Notes under the pieces: generated by a model | Seen by the model: the letters and a program-made list of their open reading frames with translations, nothing else | What the model was told of the DNA's origin: nothing | Databases searched by the model: none | Shown: one piece after another, positions 36,166 to 45,784 of the stretch | How positions within the stretch are numbered: position 1 is the stretch's first letter | Layout of the letters: every line of letters begins with the position of its first letter | Made by a program: the position numbers and the translations under genes | Assembly: GCF_900129425.1 (NCBI RefSeq) | Contig: NZ_LT670817.1 | Coordinates: 434,001 to 498,000 of the forward strand | Direction: 5' to 3' | Origin: Bradyrhizobium erythrophlei | Lineage (GTDB): Bacteria; Pseudomonadota; Alphaproteobacteria; Rhizobiales; Xanthobacteraceae | DNA: 64,000 bases

Positions 36166-37395
36166 CTATTCCGCCGCCAGCGATTTTTCGACAAGCGGCA
36201 GGCCAAGACGCTCCCAGACCTGGACCAGCGCGTCGGCGAGCCCGTCGATCAATCCGTCGTCGTGATAGGGCGACGGCGTGATCCGCAGCCGCTCGGTGCC
36301 TTTGGCGACCGTCGGATAATTGATCGGCTGGATGTAGATGTCGTGCTCTTCGAGCAGGATATCGCAGGCCCGCTTGCAGCGCTCGGGGTCGCCGACGAAC
36401 AGCGGCACGATATGGGTGTCGCTCGACATGACCGGCAGGCCGGCGGCGTTGAGGATCGCCTTGACGCGGGCGGCGCGATCCTGATGGCGCTCCCGCTCCC
36501 AGCTCGAGGTCTTGAGATGCTTGATCGCGGCGGTCGCGGCCGAGCAGATCGCCGGCGGCAGCGCGGTGGTGAAGATGAAGCCGGGGGCATAGGAACGCAC
36601 GGCATCGATCAGGTCGGCGCTGCCGGCAATATAGCCGCCGAGGCAGCCAAACGCCTTGGCCAGCGTGCCTTCCAGAATGTCGATCCGGTGCATGACGCCG
36701 TCGCGTTCGGCGATGCCGCCGCCGCGCGGACCGTACATGCCGACCGCGTGGACCTCGTCGACATAGGTCATCGCGCCGTAGCGCTCGGCGAGATCACAGA
36801 TCCTCGCCAGCGGCGCGATATCGCCGTCCATCGAATACAGGCTCTCGCAGGCGATCAGTTTGGGCCGGTCGGGCCCGGCGGCGCGCAGCAACTCCTCAAG
36901 ATGCGCCATGTCGCTGTGGCGGAACACCTGGCGCTCGCAGCCGGCCTGCCGGATGCCTTCGATCATCGAATTGTGATTGAGCGCGTCCGACAGGATCAGG
37001 CAATTCGGAATCAGCTTGGCGATGGTCGCAATGCCGGTCTGGTTTGAGACGTAGCCCGAGGTGAACAGCAGCGCCGCCTGCTTGCCGTGCAGATCGGCCA
37101 GTTCCTGCTCGAGTTGCACCAGCGGGTGATGGGTGCCGGCGATGTTGCGGGTGCCGCCGGCGCCGGTGCCCACGCGCGTGGCGGTCTCGACCATAGCGCC
37201 GACCACCTTGGGATGCTGGCCCATGCCGAGATAGTCGTTGGAGCACCAGATCACGACATTGCGCGGCCCGTTCGGGGAGTGCCACACGGCATGCGGGAAC
37301 CGGCCCGCGATCCGTTCGAGATCCGCGAAAACCCGGTAGCGCCGCTCGTCATGCAGGCGATTGAGGGCGGCACTGAAAAATTGGCTGTAATCCAT
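36166..37395 (-). CDS. hemA: 5-aminolevulinate synthase
   Basis: PLP enzyme condensing glycine and succinyl-CoA to 5-aminolevulinate, the first step of the C4 (Shemin) heme pathway used by alphaproteobacteria. 409 residues, full length. The N-terminus MDYSQFFSAALNRLHDERRYR is characteristic. The PLP lysine is K247 in LEGTLAKAFGCLGGY; TYVDEVHAVGMYGPRGGG holds the cofactor aspartate. An FNR/FixK-type box 142 bases upstream predicts induction at low oxygen, which fits the need for heme for high-affinity oxidases. Confidence 0.98.
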   Translation of the reverse strand: MDYSQFFSAALNRLHDERRYRVFADLERIAGRFPHAVWHSPNGPRNVVIWCSNDYLGMGQHPKVVGAMVETATRVGTGAGGTRNIAGTHHPLVQLEQELADLHGKQAALLFTSGYVSNQTGIATIAKLIPNCLILSDALNHNSMIEGIRQAGCERQVFRHSDMAHLEELLRAAGPDRPKLIACESLYSMDGDIAPLARICDLAERYGAMTYVDEVHAVGMYGPRGGGIAERDGVMHRIDILEGTLAKAFGCLGGYIAGSADLIDAVRSYAPGFIFTTALPPAICSAATAAIKHLKTSSWERERHQDRAARVKAILNAAGLPVMSSDTHIVPLFVGDPERCKRACDILLEEHDIYIQPINYPTVAKGTERLRITPSPYHDDGLIDGLADALVQVWERLGLPLVEKSLAAE

Positions 37396-37536
37396 CGCAA
37401 AACCTGGAACGGAAGGTGACGCCGAAACTGGCTTAAGCCCTTTTTAGAGCGTTTCCAGGATTGATGTCGAGCCGGAATCGGGTTTGCGCAAGGCCCCATG
37501 AGCGGGAATTCGGTTGCGCGAGGCGCGGACCGAAAC

Positions 37537-37550
37537 TTGATCCGGATCAA
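37537..37550 (-). promoter_or_regulatory. FNR/FixK-type binding site upstream of hemA
   Basis: TTGATCCGGATCAA is a perfect match to the TTGAT-N4-ATCAA consensus of FNR, FnrN and FixK regulators. It is a perfect palindrome and lies 142 bases before the hemA start codon; the opposite neighbour is the 3' end of the efflux operon, so hemA is the only sensible target. FnrL control of hemA is known in Rhodobacter. Confidence 0.85.
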
Positions 37551-37635
37551 CGCTAGCTGCCGTTTGCCGCCGCGGGTATTTCAGACGCGAATTCGCCGCC
37601 AGGGCCGGGCCGACCGCGATGCCCGCGGCATCGTT

Positions 37636-39129
37636 CTAGGGTGTTCCGATCCTCCGTCGCGGCGCGCGATCTGCTCGCACGGCGACATCTGCGTCCTCCC
37701 ATCCTTCCCCGAGGGCGCGATAAAGATTGACGAGATCGGTCGCGATCCGGGTGTCGATGTCCGCCAGATCGTTTTCGCTCTGCAGCAGCTGGGCTTGTGT
37801 CGTGTTAACGTTGAGGAAATCGATCGCACCCTCCGAGTAGCGTTGCTGGGCGGCTTGCAGGGCAGCCTGATTTTCGGTGACGGCGCGGGCCAAATCCGCG
37901 CGCCGCCGTTGGGCTTCGCTGTACGCGGTGAGCGCGTCGTCGACCTCTTGCCAGGCCCGCAATACCGTCCTCTGGAATACGATCGCCGTTTCCCGCTGCC
38001 GCGACTCGCGCAGCGCCAACGCGCCCCGCAGCCGTCCTCCTTCGAAGATCGGAATGGAAATATCCGGCCCGACGCTGAAGGCCGTCGAGCCCAGCGAAAA
38101 CAAATTGCTCAGGTGCAGGCTTTGCACGCTGGCAGCCCCGTTCAACGTCACGTCCGGATAGAAGTTGGCCACCGCGACCCCGGTCTCTGCCGTCGCTTCA
38201 TGCAATTGCGCCTCGGCCTCGCGTACATCAGGGCGGCGGCGTATGAGTGTACCGGGCAGGCCCAAGGGGATCCGCCGCGGCATGCGCGGCAGGGCTCGCG
38301 GTCTGCGCAACTCGCTTTCCAGCGCACGAGGAGCTTCGCCCAACAATAGCCCCACGGCGTTGATCAGTTCCGCCTCCTGCGTCCGCAGCGGCGGCAGGGT
38401 TGCGGCGATGGTGGCTTGCTGAGCCCGCGCTTGCGCCAGTTCGAGCGTGGTGGCAACGCCATTGCCAAAACGCGCCTTCACCAAATCCAAGCTCTGCTCC
38501 GCAAGACCAAGGTTGCGCTTCGCGATATCGAGACGGTTCTGCGTTCCACGCAATTGCATGTAGCTTTGCGCCAGTTCGGCGACTGCCGCGAGCGCGACGC
38601 CATGCCGGTTCTCCACGGCCGCCAGGGCGTTGGCGTCGGCTGCTTCCACGGCGCGCCGAACGCGACCGAACAGGTCCAACTGCCATGATGACGTCAGGCC
38701 GTCTTGAAACAGGGCATAGTTTACGGACGAGCCAGGCGCAGGTACGAACTCGGAGATCGGGCCATTCGGGCTCACTCGATTATAGGTGCTCAATGACTGC
38801 CCCTCGATGTGCGGCAGTCCCTGGGAGACGGCGACCTGGCGCTGCGCCACGCTCTGGACCACGCGTTCCGCCGCCGTCTTGAGATCGAGGTTTTGGACGA
38901 CCAGCCTTTCGACCAGCGAGGACAGCTGAGGGTCTCGAAAACTCTTCCACCATGCTTGGTCGATCTCGCCCACGACCGCGCGGCTCGGCACGTTTGCGGC
39001 CTCCGGCGACGTTCGCCTCGGCGCTTCAGCGATCTCCGGACTCTCGAAGTTCGGTCCGACGGTACAGCCGGCCAATCCAATGCCGAGCATCGGGACGGAA
39101 AGACACGCCATCAGACGCAGCGCACGCAT
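37636..39129 (-). CDS. Outer-membrane efflux lipoprotein (NodT/OprM type)
   Basis: 497 residues. The signal sequence ends in a lipobox (MLGIGLAGC), so the protein is lipid-anchored. Two outer-membrane efflux domains follow, each with long helices; DPQLSSLVERLVVQNLDLKTAAERV and SWQLDLFGRVRRAVEAADAN are RND/EmrAB outer-channel hallmarks. It forms the exit duct of the tripartite pump made with the next two genes upstream, four bases after the membrane fusion gene. Confidence 0.93.
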   Translation of the reverse strand: MRALRLMACLSVPMLGIGLAGCTVGPNFESPEIAEAPRRTSPEAANVPSRAVVGEIDQAWWKSFRDPQLSSLVERLVVQNLDLKTAAERVVQSVAQRQVAVSQGLPHIEGQSLSTYNRVSPNGPISEFVPAPGSSVNYALFQDGLTSSWQLDLFGRVRRAVEAADANALAAVENRHGVALAAVAELAQSYMQLRGTQNRLDIAKRNLGLAEQSLDLVKARFGNGVATTLELAQARAQQATIAATLPPLRTQEAELINAVGLLLGEAPRALESELRRPRALPRMPRRIPLGLPGTLIRRRPDVREAEAQLHEATAETGVAVANFYPDVTLNGAASVQSLHLSNLFSLGSTAFSVGPDISIPIFEGGRLRGALALRESRQRETAIVFQRTVLRAWQEVDDALTAYSEAQRRRADLARAVTENQAALQAAQQRYSEGAIDFLNVNTTQAQLLQSENDLADIDTRIATDLVNLYRALGEGWEDADVAVRADRAPRRRIGTP

Positions 39130-39132
39130 CGA

Positions 39133-40362
39133 TCAATGCCCAGTCACCCGATTGGTCGATCTGCGCTGTTCGTCCACGACATCCTCCAGGCCGGTATGGA
39201 TCGTGGTTTCGACCGACAAGCCGACGCGCAGGAGTTTGGCCAGCGGCTGTCCCGACGCTACCACGATCTTGACGGGCAGTCGCTGTACGATCTTGGTAAA
39301 ATTGCCCGTGGCATTGTTCGGTGCGATCGGCGCAAACGAAACGCCGGAGGCCGGAGCAACGCTATCCACGGTCCCGCGCAGGTCTATGCGATAGGCGTCG
39401 ACATGGATGGTAACGGGCTGGCCGCTGCGGATGTGCAGCAGATCCACTTCGCGATAGTTCGCCTCGATATAGACTTGGTCGAGCGGCACTACAGTCATCA
39501 ACGTCGTCCCTGGACTGACGTAGTTGCCGACCTGCACGGACCGCTCACCCACCATGCCGTCGACCGGCGCCCGAATCTGCGTATAGGACAGATTAAGCTT
39601 GGCCTGTTCCAGTTGAGCCTCGTCGGCCTTGACCGTTGCCTCCACCGCAGATCGCTGGGCCTCGAGCACGTCGAGTTGCCGGCGTGCCGCCTCGAGCGAA
39701 GCCTCAGCGCCATCCAGCGAGGCTTGACCCTGCTGAAGCGTGCTGTCGGCTTGCTGGTGTTCCTGCGTCGTGCCGGCCCCGGTCGCGGCGAGGTTACCGT
39801 AGCGGCGCGCGTTGTCCTGCGCGAAAGCGAGCCTTGCGCGCGCCGACACAACGGCGGCTTGTTGCTCTTCTATGATCGATGGCTGGCGTGACACTGTCGC
39901 GGAAATCTCGTCGAGATGCGATCGGTCGCGCGCGACCGCAGCCTCGGCGGAAGCTACGGCGGTCTCATTGTCGCGCGGGTCGAGAGTTGCGAGCACTTGT
40001 CCGGTCTTGACGATGTAGTTGTCGTCGACCGGGACCGCGGCGACCTGGCCGGAGATGCGCGGCGCGATCGTGGCATAGTGGACCGTCACATAGGCATCGT
40101 CGGTCCATACGTCCGGGCGTGGCCCGAAAATGGTGTACAGAACCACCGCGGCGAAGATTGCCACGACGAGGCCGACCAGAACAAGAGGCCAGCGGGGCAA
40201 CGGCGCGGGAAGCTTATCGGCGTCCGGCACCGCCCGGTCCTTCGCCTCTTCATCCTTCTGTTGAGTCGGATCGTCGTTCGTGCGCCTCGGGGCCGGGTCC
40301 GGCTTTTCATTCCGCTGCGGCTCGGCGGGGCGGGTATCGCGTTCGGCTACATCCTCTGCCAT
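39133..40362 (-). CDS. Membrane fusion protein (EmrA/HlyD type)
   Basis: 409 residues. A charged cytoplasmic N-terminus of ~55 residues is followed by one membrane helix (RWPLVLVGLVVAIFAAVVLYTIFG). Then come a lipoyl-like half domain (ISGQVAAVPVDDNYIVKTGQVLATLDPRD), a helical hairpin about 160 residues long, the second lipoyl half (RAPVDGMVGERSVQVGNYVSPG) and a beta-barrel. Bridges the inner-membrane transporter to the outer channel. Confidence 0.94.
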   Translation of the reverse strand: MAEDVAERDTRPAEPQRNEKPDPAPRRTNDDPTQQKDEEAKDRAVPDADKLPAPLPRWPLVLVGLVVAIFAAVVLYTIFGPRPDVWTDDAYVTVHYATIAPRISGQVAAVPVDDNYIVKTGQVLATLDPRDNETAVASAEAAVARDRSHLDEISATVSRQPSIIEEQQAAVVSARARLAFAQDNARRYGNLAATGAGTTQEHQQADSTLQQGQASLDGAEASLEAARRQLDVLEAQRSAVEATVKADEAQLEQAKLNLSYTQIRAPVDGMVGERSVQVGNYVSPGTTLMTVVPLDQVYIEANYREVDLLHIRSGQPVTIHVDAYRIDLRGTVDSVAPASGVSFAPIAPNNATGNFTKIVQRLPVKIVVASGQPLAKLLRVGLSVETTIHTGLEDVVDEQRRSTNRVTGH

Positions 40363-40371
40363 GCGGTGTTC

Positions 40372-41934
40372 CTAGTTCTTTGCAAACTGGATGCGCGGCG
40401 GCATGGTGCGGACCGGCAACGTCATCACCACGACCATCAAGAACACGGTCAGGGCTCCGAGGATCAGGAAGGTATCGCTGGTCGTTAAAATCGTCACCTG
40501 CTGTTCCACGGCGTGGCTGAAGGCTTCCAGGCTGCCCGGCGCGCGAGGCCGACCGTCCGGCAGCAACGGCGGCGGATATTGCGGCAGCACGCCGTAGCTC
40601 TGAATCACCCGCCAGCGGTCCTGGCCGACCTCATCGACGATGCGGTCGGAATGCAGCGCGCCGCGCCAGCGACCGATCAGCTCCAGGAACCAGGCGCCCG
40701 CTGCCTCGGCGAGGGCGCGCGGTGCGTTGACCAGCGCAGACGTAAAGGGGCCTTCCGCCGGGCTGGTAACGGTATTGGTGGCCATCAACAGCAGCGGCAT
40801 GATCACCATCGGCTGACCGATCGCCTGGAGCAGCTGCCATAGATAGAACTGATCCCGGTTCCAATAAACCGTGAGAAAGGACGAGCCGATGCAGGACGTG
40901 AGGATCAACCCCAGCCCGACCAGGCTGACGACGCGCGAATCGACCCGCTTGTAATCCAGCAGCAGCGCCATGGCAGGGAGCATCACGAGTTGCGACACCG
41001 CGATCTCCAGCGTGATCAGGTTCGATTGCAGCGGTCTGTAACCCTGGACTTCCTGCAGGTAACCCAGGGGCACGGTCGAACCGGATTGGCCGACAATCAG
41101 GAAGGTGAACAAACCGAGCGCCCCGTAGGCCAGGTTGCGCCGGCCAAGCAACTGCAGTTTTAGAAACGGCAAAGGGTGGAACCATTCGTTGACCAGCAGT
41201 AGCGGGATGGCGATGGCGCTCACCAGTGCGAGGACGCAGATCAGTTTTGAGTTGAACCAGTCGAGCCGGTCACCCTGATACAGCATGGTGCTCAACGCGC
41301 CGGTCCCGATCACCAGGAGCAGCGCGCCGCGCCAGTCCAGCATTCGGAACCGTTGGTATTGCGGCTGATCCTGAGGCAGACAATACCAGACGAGAACGCC
41401 GGCCAGCGAGCAGAGTGGGATCGTCTGCAGAAACACGAAGCGCCAATCCACGACATCCGTCCATAACGCGGCTACCGTTTCTGCCAGCGCGGGCGTAAAG
41501 GTCGCGGTCAAGGCGTAGACGGCCAGGCCGTAAAGCCGAATGTCCGGCGTCAGAACGCGAAGAGCCGTGGCCATCAAGAGCGGTATGATCAGGCCTCCCG
41601 CGAGCCCTTGGAGCAGCCGCAGCGCGTAGATCGCCTCGATGTTCGGATTGAACGGGATCAGCACACTCGAGGCTGCGCACAGCCCGATCGAAAAAAGCAT
41701 CCAGCGCCTCAAGGTGAAGGTCACCATCAGCCAGGGCGAAATCGCCATGCCGACGATCTCGGCCGACACATACAGGCTTGAGATCCAGGTTCCGGGATCG
41801 TGGCTGATCCCGAGCGCGCCGCGGACGTCGATGAGCGCGATCGATGTCACCTGGTCGTTGAATTCGGACGTCATGGCGGCGATCAGGACGCCGCCGAGGC
41901 CAAAAAAGGGTTTGATATTCACCGGACCGGCCAA
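40372..41934 (-). CDS. DHA2-family MFS drug transporter (EmrB type)
   Basis: 520 residues, fourteen predicted membrane helices as in EmrB/QacA proteins. The antiporter motif C region is VYALTATFTPALAETVAALW. The start is uncertain: TTG at 41934 lies almost on top of an AAGGA, whereas the GTG at 41922 has that ribosome site at a better distance of 11. First gene of a three-gene pump operon (transporter, fusion protein, outer channel). No regulator gene is adjacent. Substrates are probably amphipathic toxic compounds. Confidence 0.93.
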   Translation of the reverse strand: MAGPVNIKPFFGLGGVLIAAMTSEFNDQVTSIALIDVRGALGISHDPGTWISSLYVSAEIVGMAISPWLMVTFTLRRWMLFSIGLCAASSVLIPFNPNIEAIYALRLLQGLAGGLIIPLLMATALRVLTPDIRLYGLAVYALTATFTPALAETVAALWTDVVDWRFVFLQTIPLCSLAGVLVWYCLPQDQPQYQRFRMLDWRGALLLVIGTGALSTMLYQGDRLDWFNSKLICVLALVSAIAIPLLLVNEWFHPLPFLKLQLLGRRNLAYGALGLFTFLIVGQSGSTVPLGYLQEVQGYRPLQSNLITLEIAVSQLVMLPAMALLLDYKRVDSRVVSLVGLGLILTSCIGSSFLTVYWNRDQFYLWQLLQAIGQPMVIMPLLLMATNTVTSPAEGPFTSALVNAPRALAEAAGAWFLELIGRWRGALHSDRIVDEVGQDRWRVIQSYGVLPQYPPPLLPDGRPRAPGSLEAFSHAVEQQVTILTTSDTFLILGALTVFLMVVVMTLPVRTMPPRIQFAKN

Positions 41935-42156
41935 TCCTTTTCAACAGACTGTAATTGTCCGATCCCGCATCAAGCCATGGCACTAACCTCGCCGGCGGCT
42001 GCAAACGCGTCGAGCGCACGGGTAGGGTAGCCGGGGCCGCATCGGCATCGCGCAAGGCGCCACTCCCAACGCTTCGGCGACCTCGCCATCACGCCCTGGG
42101 AACCGGCGTCCCAATATGTGACTTCGGATTGTTTCGATCCCTGCCAGCAAGATGAT

Positions 42157-42210
42157 GCGTGTCGGCCGGGAATTCGACTAAAAACGGTTTTAGTTTTAGC
42201 GCCGACACGC
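42157..42210. promoter_or_regulatory. Nested inverted repeat before the efflux operon
   Basis: GCGTGTCGGC at 42157-42166 is exactly inverted at 42201-42210, with a near-palindrome CTAAAAACGGTTTTAG (42178-42193) inside. On the minus strand it is downstream of the MBL gene and ~225 bases upstream of the efflux transporter, so it could be a terminator of the first or an operator of the second. The rest of the 326-base gap (41935-42260) shows nothing else. Confidence 0.5.
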
Positions 42211-42260
42211 TGTTGCGGCGGCCCTTGCGCTGGATATTCGCGCTGGATAACGGAATGTCT

Positions 42261-43322
42261 TCAGGTGGTCCTGAAGTGCAGCACGCCGTCGGTCTCCGCA
42301 GCCGTCAGACGGCCTTCGACCAGCATGTAATTGACGTGCGCGATCAGTTCGCCGGCGGCAAACCCCATCTGGTGCACGTCCAGAACATGCTTGTGGAACA
42401 CCACGGGCACCAGTTCCTTCGAGGTTTTCGGCGTCTCGCGGCAGGCGTCGGCGATCAGCCGGCAGCGGTCCTCGTGATGATCGGCCAATTGCTTGATCCG
42501 TGTCTTCAATCCGTAAAACGGCACGCCGTGACCGGGGAGCACGATGACGTCATAGGGTAGCGTCGTGGTCAGGCTCGCCAGCGAGGCCAGGTATTCGCCG
42601 AGCGAGTTCTGGTCGGGCTCGACCGCCCAGACGCTGACATTGGGCGAAATCTTGCTCAGCACCTGATCGGCGGACAGGAACAGCTTGTCGGCGGCGCAAT
42701 ACAGCATCACCTGGTCGAGGGCATGGCCGCCGCCGGTAATGACCTTGAAGCGCCGCGTGCCGATGGAAATCTCGTCGCCATGCGAGATGCGGCGATAGGA
42801 CGGCGGCAGGATCGAAACCCGCTTCAGGTAATCCTGGCCGCGGCCGAGCAATTTGTCGGTCAGGTTCTCGTCCATGCCGTGACGCCGGAAGAACAGGCGC
42901 TGGGCGTTTCTGCGTTCTTCGGTGCCGCGGTTCTGATGATAGACCGACTGCAGATACTCGACCTGCGACATGTAGAGCGGACAGTTGAAACGCTCGACGA
43001 TCCATCCGGCGAGACCGACGTGATCGGGATGCGAATGGGTCACGATCAGCCGCGTGACTTTGACGTGGGCCAGCGGGCCCTCGAACAGCGCGGTCCAGGC
43101 CGCGATCGATTCCTCGTTGCCGAAGCCGGAATCCACCATCGCCCAGCCGTCGCCGTCGGCGAGCAGATAGATGTTCACGTGGTTGAGGCGGAATGGCAGC
43201 TTGAGCCGGACCCACAGCACGCCCGGCATCACCTCGACCGCCTGATCGGGGCCGGGATGATTTTCCCAGGGGTAGCGGAGCGCCTCGGCCGAGGACTGAA
43301 CGGTGTCTGTTTTCGAATGCAT
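42261..43322 (-). CDS. Metallo-beta-lactamase-fold hydrolase
   Basis: 353 residues from the ATG at 43322 (MHSKTD). The MBL metal motif is THSHPDHVGLAG, with further ligands in GGGHALDQVMLY (His), FLSADQVLSK (Asp) and LPGHGVPF (His). The C-terminal ~80 residues are helical (ELVPVVFHKHVLDVHQMGFAAGE). Related to the LACTB2/glyoxalase-II-like group, acting on small esters or thioesters or on RNA ends; the substrate is not assignable. Cytoplasmic. Confidence 0.9.
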   Translation of the reverse strand: MHSKTDTVQSSAEALRYPWENHPGPDQAVEVMPGVLWVRLKLPFRLNHVNIYLLADGDGWAMVDSGFGNEESIAAWTALFEGPLAHVKVTRLIVTHSHPDHVGLAGWIVERFNCPLYMSQVEYLQSVYHQNRGTEERRNAQRLFFRRHGMDENLTDKLLGRGQDYLKRVSILPPSYRRISHGDEISIGTRRFKVITGGGHALDQVMLYCAADKLFLSADQVLSKISPNVSVWAVEPDQNSLGEYLASLASLTTTLPYDVIVLPGHGVPFYGLKTRIKQLADHHEDRCRLIADACRETPKTSKELVPVVFHKHVLDVHQMGFAAGELIAHVNYMLVEGRLTAAETDGVLHFRTT

Positions 43323-43474
43323 GATTTGGTGCCGCAATATTACGATATCGGCTTAGCCGCACAATCGGCGCGGCGCCAGCCGAAAAACAATTCCGATTTC
43401 GACAAAACAGCGGCGAGCCGGGCGCAAATCATGCGTTACGCGCGCAGGCACTGGCCTGCGGCGCATGGCGCCGC

Positions 43475-45616
43475 TCACGCCGCGCGGATATTGGAGAGGA
43501 ACGCGTCGATTTCCGAGCGCAGCACGTCGGCCTCGCGGCGCAGCGCGCTGGAGGCGCTCAGCACCTCGCCGGCGGCCAATCCGGCCTCGCTGGAGGCGGT
43601 GCTGACGCCGATAATGTTGCTGGAAACCTCGCTGGTGCCGCCGGCGGCGTGCTGAATGTTGCGGGCGATCTCGCGCGTCGCCGCCCCCTGCTCCTCGACC
43701 GCAGCCGCGATCGCGGCGGTCACCTCGTTGATCTCGCTGATGGTCTGGCCGATGTTTCTGATGGCGCCGACCGCCGAGGTCGTGACCTCCTGCATGCTGG
43801 CGATCTGCGCGCGAATTTCGTCGGTGGCCTTTGCGGTCTGGTTGGCGAGGCTCTTGACCTCGGAGGCGACCACCGCAAAGCCCCTGCCGGCTTCGCCGGC
43901 ACGCGCCGCTTCGATAGTGGCGTTAAGCGCGAGCAGGTTGGTCTGCGAGGCGATCACCTGAATCAGGTCGACCACGACGCTGATGCGGCCGGCGTTTTCG
44001 GCAAGCCCCTGCATGGTGGCGTCGGTGGCGCCGGCTTCTTCGACCGCCTTGCGGGCGATCTGCGCCGAAGCGACCACCTGGCGGCCGATTTCGGAGATCG
44101 ATGAGGACAGCTGTTCGGTGCCCGAGGAAACCGTCTGCACGTTGACCGAGGTTTCCTCGGCGGCGGACGCCACCGCGCTCACCAGAGCGCTGGATTGATC
44201 GGCGGTCACCGACATGCTTTGCGCCGTGGCCTGCATCGAATTGGCCGATCGCTGCAGGCTATCGAGCGCGGTGCGGACGGCTGCTTCGAACTCGACGATC
44301 CGGGTCTCCATGCGGGAGGCGCGTTCAGCCTTGGCGATCCGATCCTTGTCCTGGTCGGCGCCCAGCGCGCGGGCCTCGATCATGCTCTCGCGGAAAATCT
44401 CCAGCGAATTTGCCATCGCCGCGATCTCGTCGCGCTGGCTCGATCGATAGATTTCCGTCTCCAGATCGCCGTCGGACAGAAGCTGCATCGAGCGCTGCAG
44501 GTTGCCGATCCGCCGCAGGATATTGCCGCCGACATATAGCCAGACGAACATCACGGATCCGATCAGGGTGAGGCCGCCAAGCGCGAGCATGACCGTGGTC
44601 GCGAGCGAAATTTGCTTGCGCGCTTCCCAGGTCGAGGCGTCGGTCTCGGTCTGCACGCCGTCGACCAGCTGCTGCACGCTGATCCCGAGACCGACGTCGA
44701 GCTTGCGGGTTTCTTCGAGAATTAGCTCGCCGTAATCGTTGGCGTCCAGTTCCTTCTGGCGAAGCTTGAAGACGCCGGTCTGGCCCTCGCCGAGCGCCAG
44801 CAATTTCAGCGCCGCGTTGCGCAGCGCCGTGGTTCCGGAGTTGCTGGGCAGCATATCGAGGTTCGATCTGACGCGGGCCTGGGTGGCCTTGAATTGCTTC
44901 TCGATGGTATCGAGCGTTTCGCTGTTGCCGGCCGAAAGCGCGGCGATCATCTCCGATGCCATCAGATGGCCGGAGGCGATCACGTCGCCGAGCTGGTCGA
45001 CCGTACGCGCCGCCTGCGTTGCATCGTCCGGAGAAAGATTTGCGGATCCAAGGATGGCATTGATCTGGGCCTGGGAGTCCATCATCGCGGGGCTCGCGAC
45101 GGCGACGAAGCCGGCCTGGGCGTTGCGCAGCGCCTCATATTGCGTCTGATGCCGGGCCGCGGTTTCGAGCAGTTCGTGAGCCGCCCCGACCAGGCTTTTG
45201 ATGGTCTCGTCGATTTTCTTCACGGTTTCGCTGAGCGCGGCGACGACCGCCTTGTCGGCGCCGAGTTCGATGATCTCGCCGAGCTTTTCAAGCGTGACCT
45301 CCTGGGTTTCCTTGATCTTTTTGGAGCGCTCGTTCAGCGCTTCTTCGCTGCGGGACGCCAGCAGCGCCGGACCCTGGCTGGCAAGGCTTGCGCTCTGCGC
45401 CGCCAGTTGCAGGCTGGCCGAGAGCCGGGGAATGTCCCGCCCGCTGAGGTCGATCATGGTGCCGCCGAGATGCCCGAGTACCATGCCGGCGCCGGCGCTG
45501 ATGGCGATGGCCATGCCGGCGATCACCGCGAAGGCGGCAATCAGGCTGCCCTTGACGCCCCATTGCGGACGCCAAAAGCCGGGGCGTGCTGCGCCGATAG
45601 TGGATCGTAACGCCAT
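43475..45616 (-). CDS. Methyl-accepting chemotaxis protein
   Basis: 713 residues. Membrane helix about 20-48 (GSLIAAFAVIAGMAIAISAG), a mostly helical periplasmic sensor of ~280 residues, a second helix (VMLALGGLTLIGSVMFVWLY), a HAMP domain and the cytoplasmic signalling hairpin with the conserved tip-adjacent stretch EAARAGEAGRGFAVVASEV and KSLANQTAKATDEI. No C-terminal CheR-docking pentapeptide is seen. The ligand is unknown; no che genes are adjacent. Confidence 0.95.
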   Translation of the reverse strand: MALRSTIGAARPGFWRPQWGVKGSLIAAFAVIAGMAIAISAGAGMVLGHLGGTMIDLSGRDIPRLSASLQLAAQSASLASQGPALLASRSEEALNERSKKIKETQEVTLEKLGEIIELGADKAVVAALSETVKKIDETIKSLVGAAHELLETAARHQTQYEALRNAQAGFVAVASPAMMDSQAQINAILGSANLSPDDATQAARTVDQLGDVIASGHLMASEMIAALSAGNSETLDTIEKQFKATQARVRSNLDMLPSNSGTTALRNAALKLLALGEGQTGVFKLRQKELDANDYGELILEETRKLDVGLGISVQQLVDGVQTETDASTWEARKQISLATTVMLALGGLTLIGSVMFVWLYVGGNILRRIGNLQRSMQLLSDGDLETEIYRSSQRDEIAAMANSLEIFRESMIEARALGADQDKDRIAKAERASRMETRIVEFEAAVRTALDSLQRSANSMQATAQSMSVTADQSSALVSAVASAAEETSVNVQTVSSGTEQLSSSISEIGRQVVASAQIARKAVEEAGATDATMQGLAENAGRISVVVDLIQVIASQTNLLALNATIEAARAGEAGRGFAVVASEVKSLANQTAKATDEIRAQIASMQEVTTSAVGAIRNIGQTISEINEVTAAIAAAVEEQGAATREIARNIQHAAGGTSEVSSNIIGVSTASSEAGLAAGEVLSASSALRREADVLRSEIDAFLSNIRAA

Positions 45617-45739
45617 GCTTTCTGCCCCGTCTCGCCTTCATCCCCCAGGATGAATCCGAGCGGCAGTATCGCGTTACACGGTTAATAAAATGGGGAAAAT
45701 TTACAGGATTTGGGCGTTTTTCGTCCCATCACGAAAAAA

Positions 45740-45765
45740 GGCCGGCGCGAGGCCGGCCTTTTCCG
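45740..45765 (-). terminator. Rho-independent terminator after the omp gene
   Basis: Read on the minus strand: GGCCGGC-CTCGC-GCCGGCC followed by TTTTTTCG, about 20 bases past the stop of the outer-membrane barrel gene. A good intrinsic terminator; the A-tract on the other side makes it potentially bidirectional. Confidence 0.85.
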
Positions 45766-45784
45766 TCTCTATATCAGGTACAGA

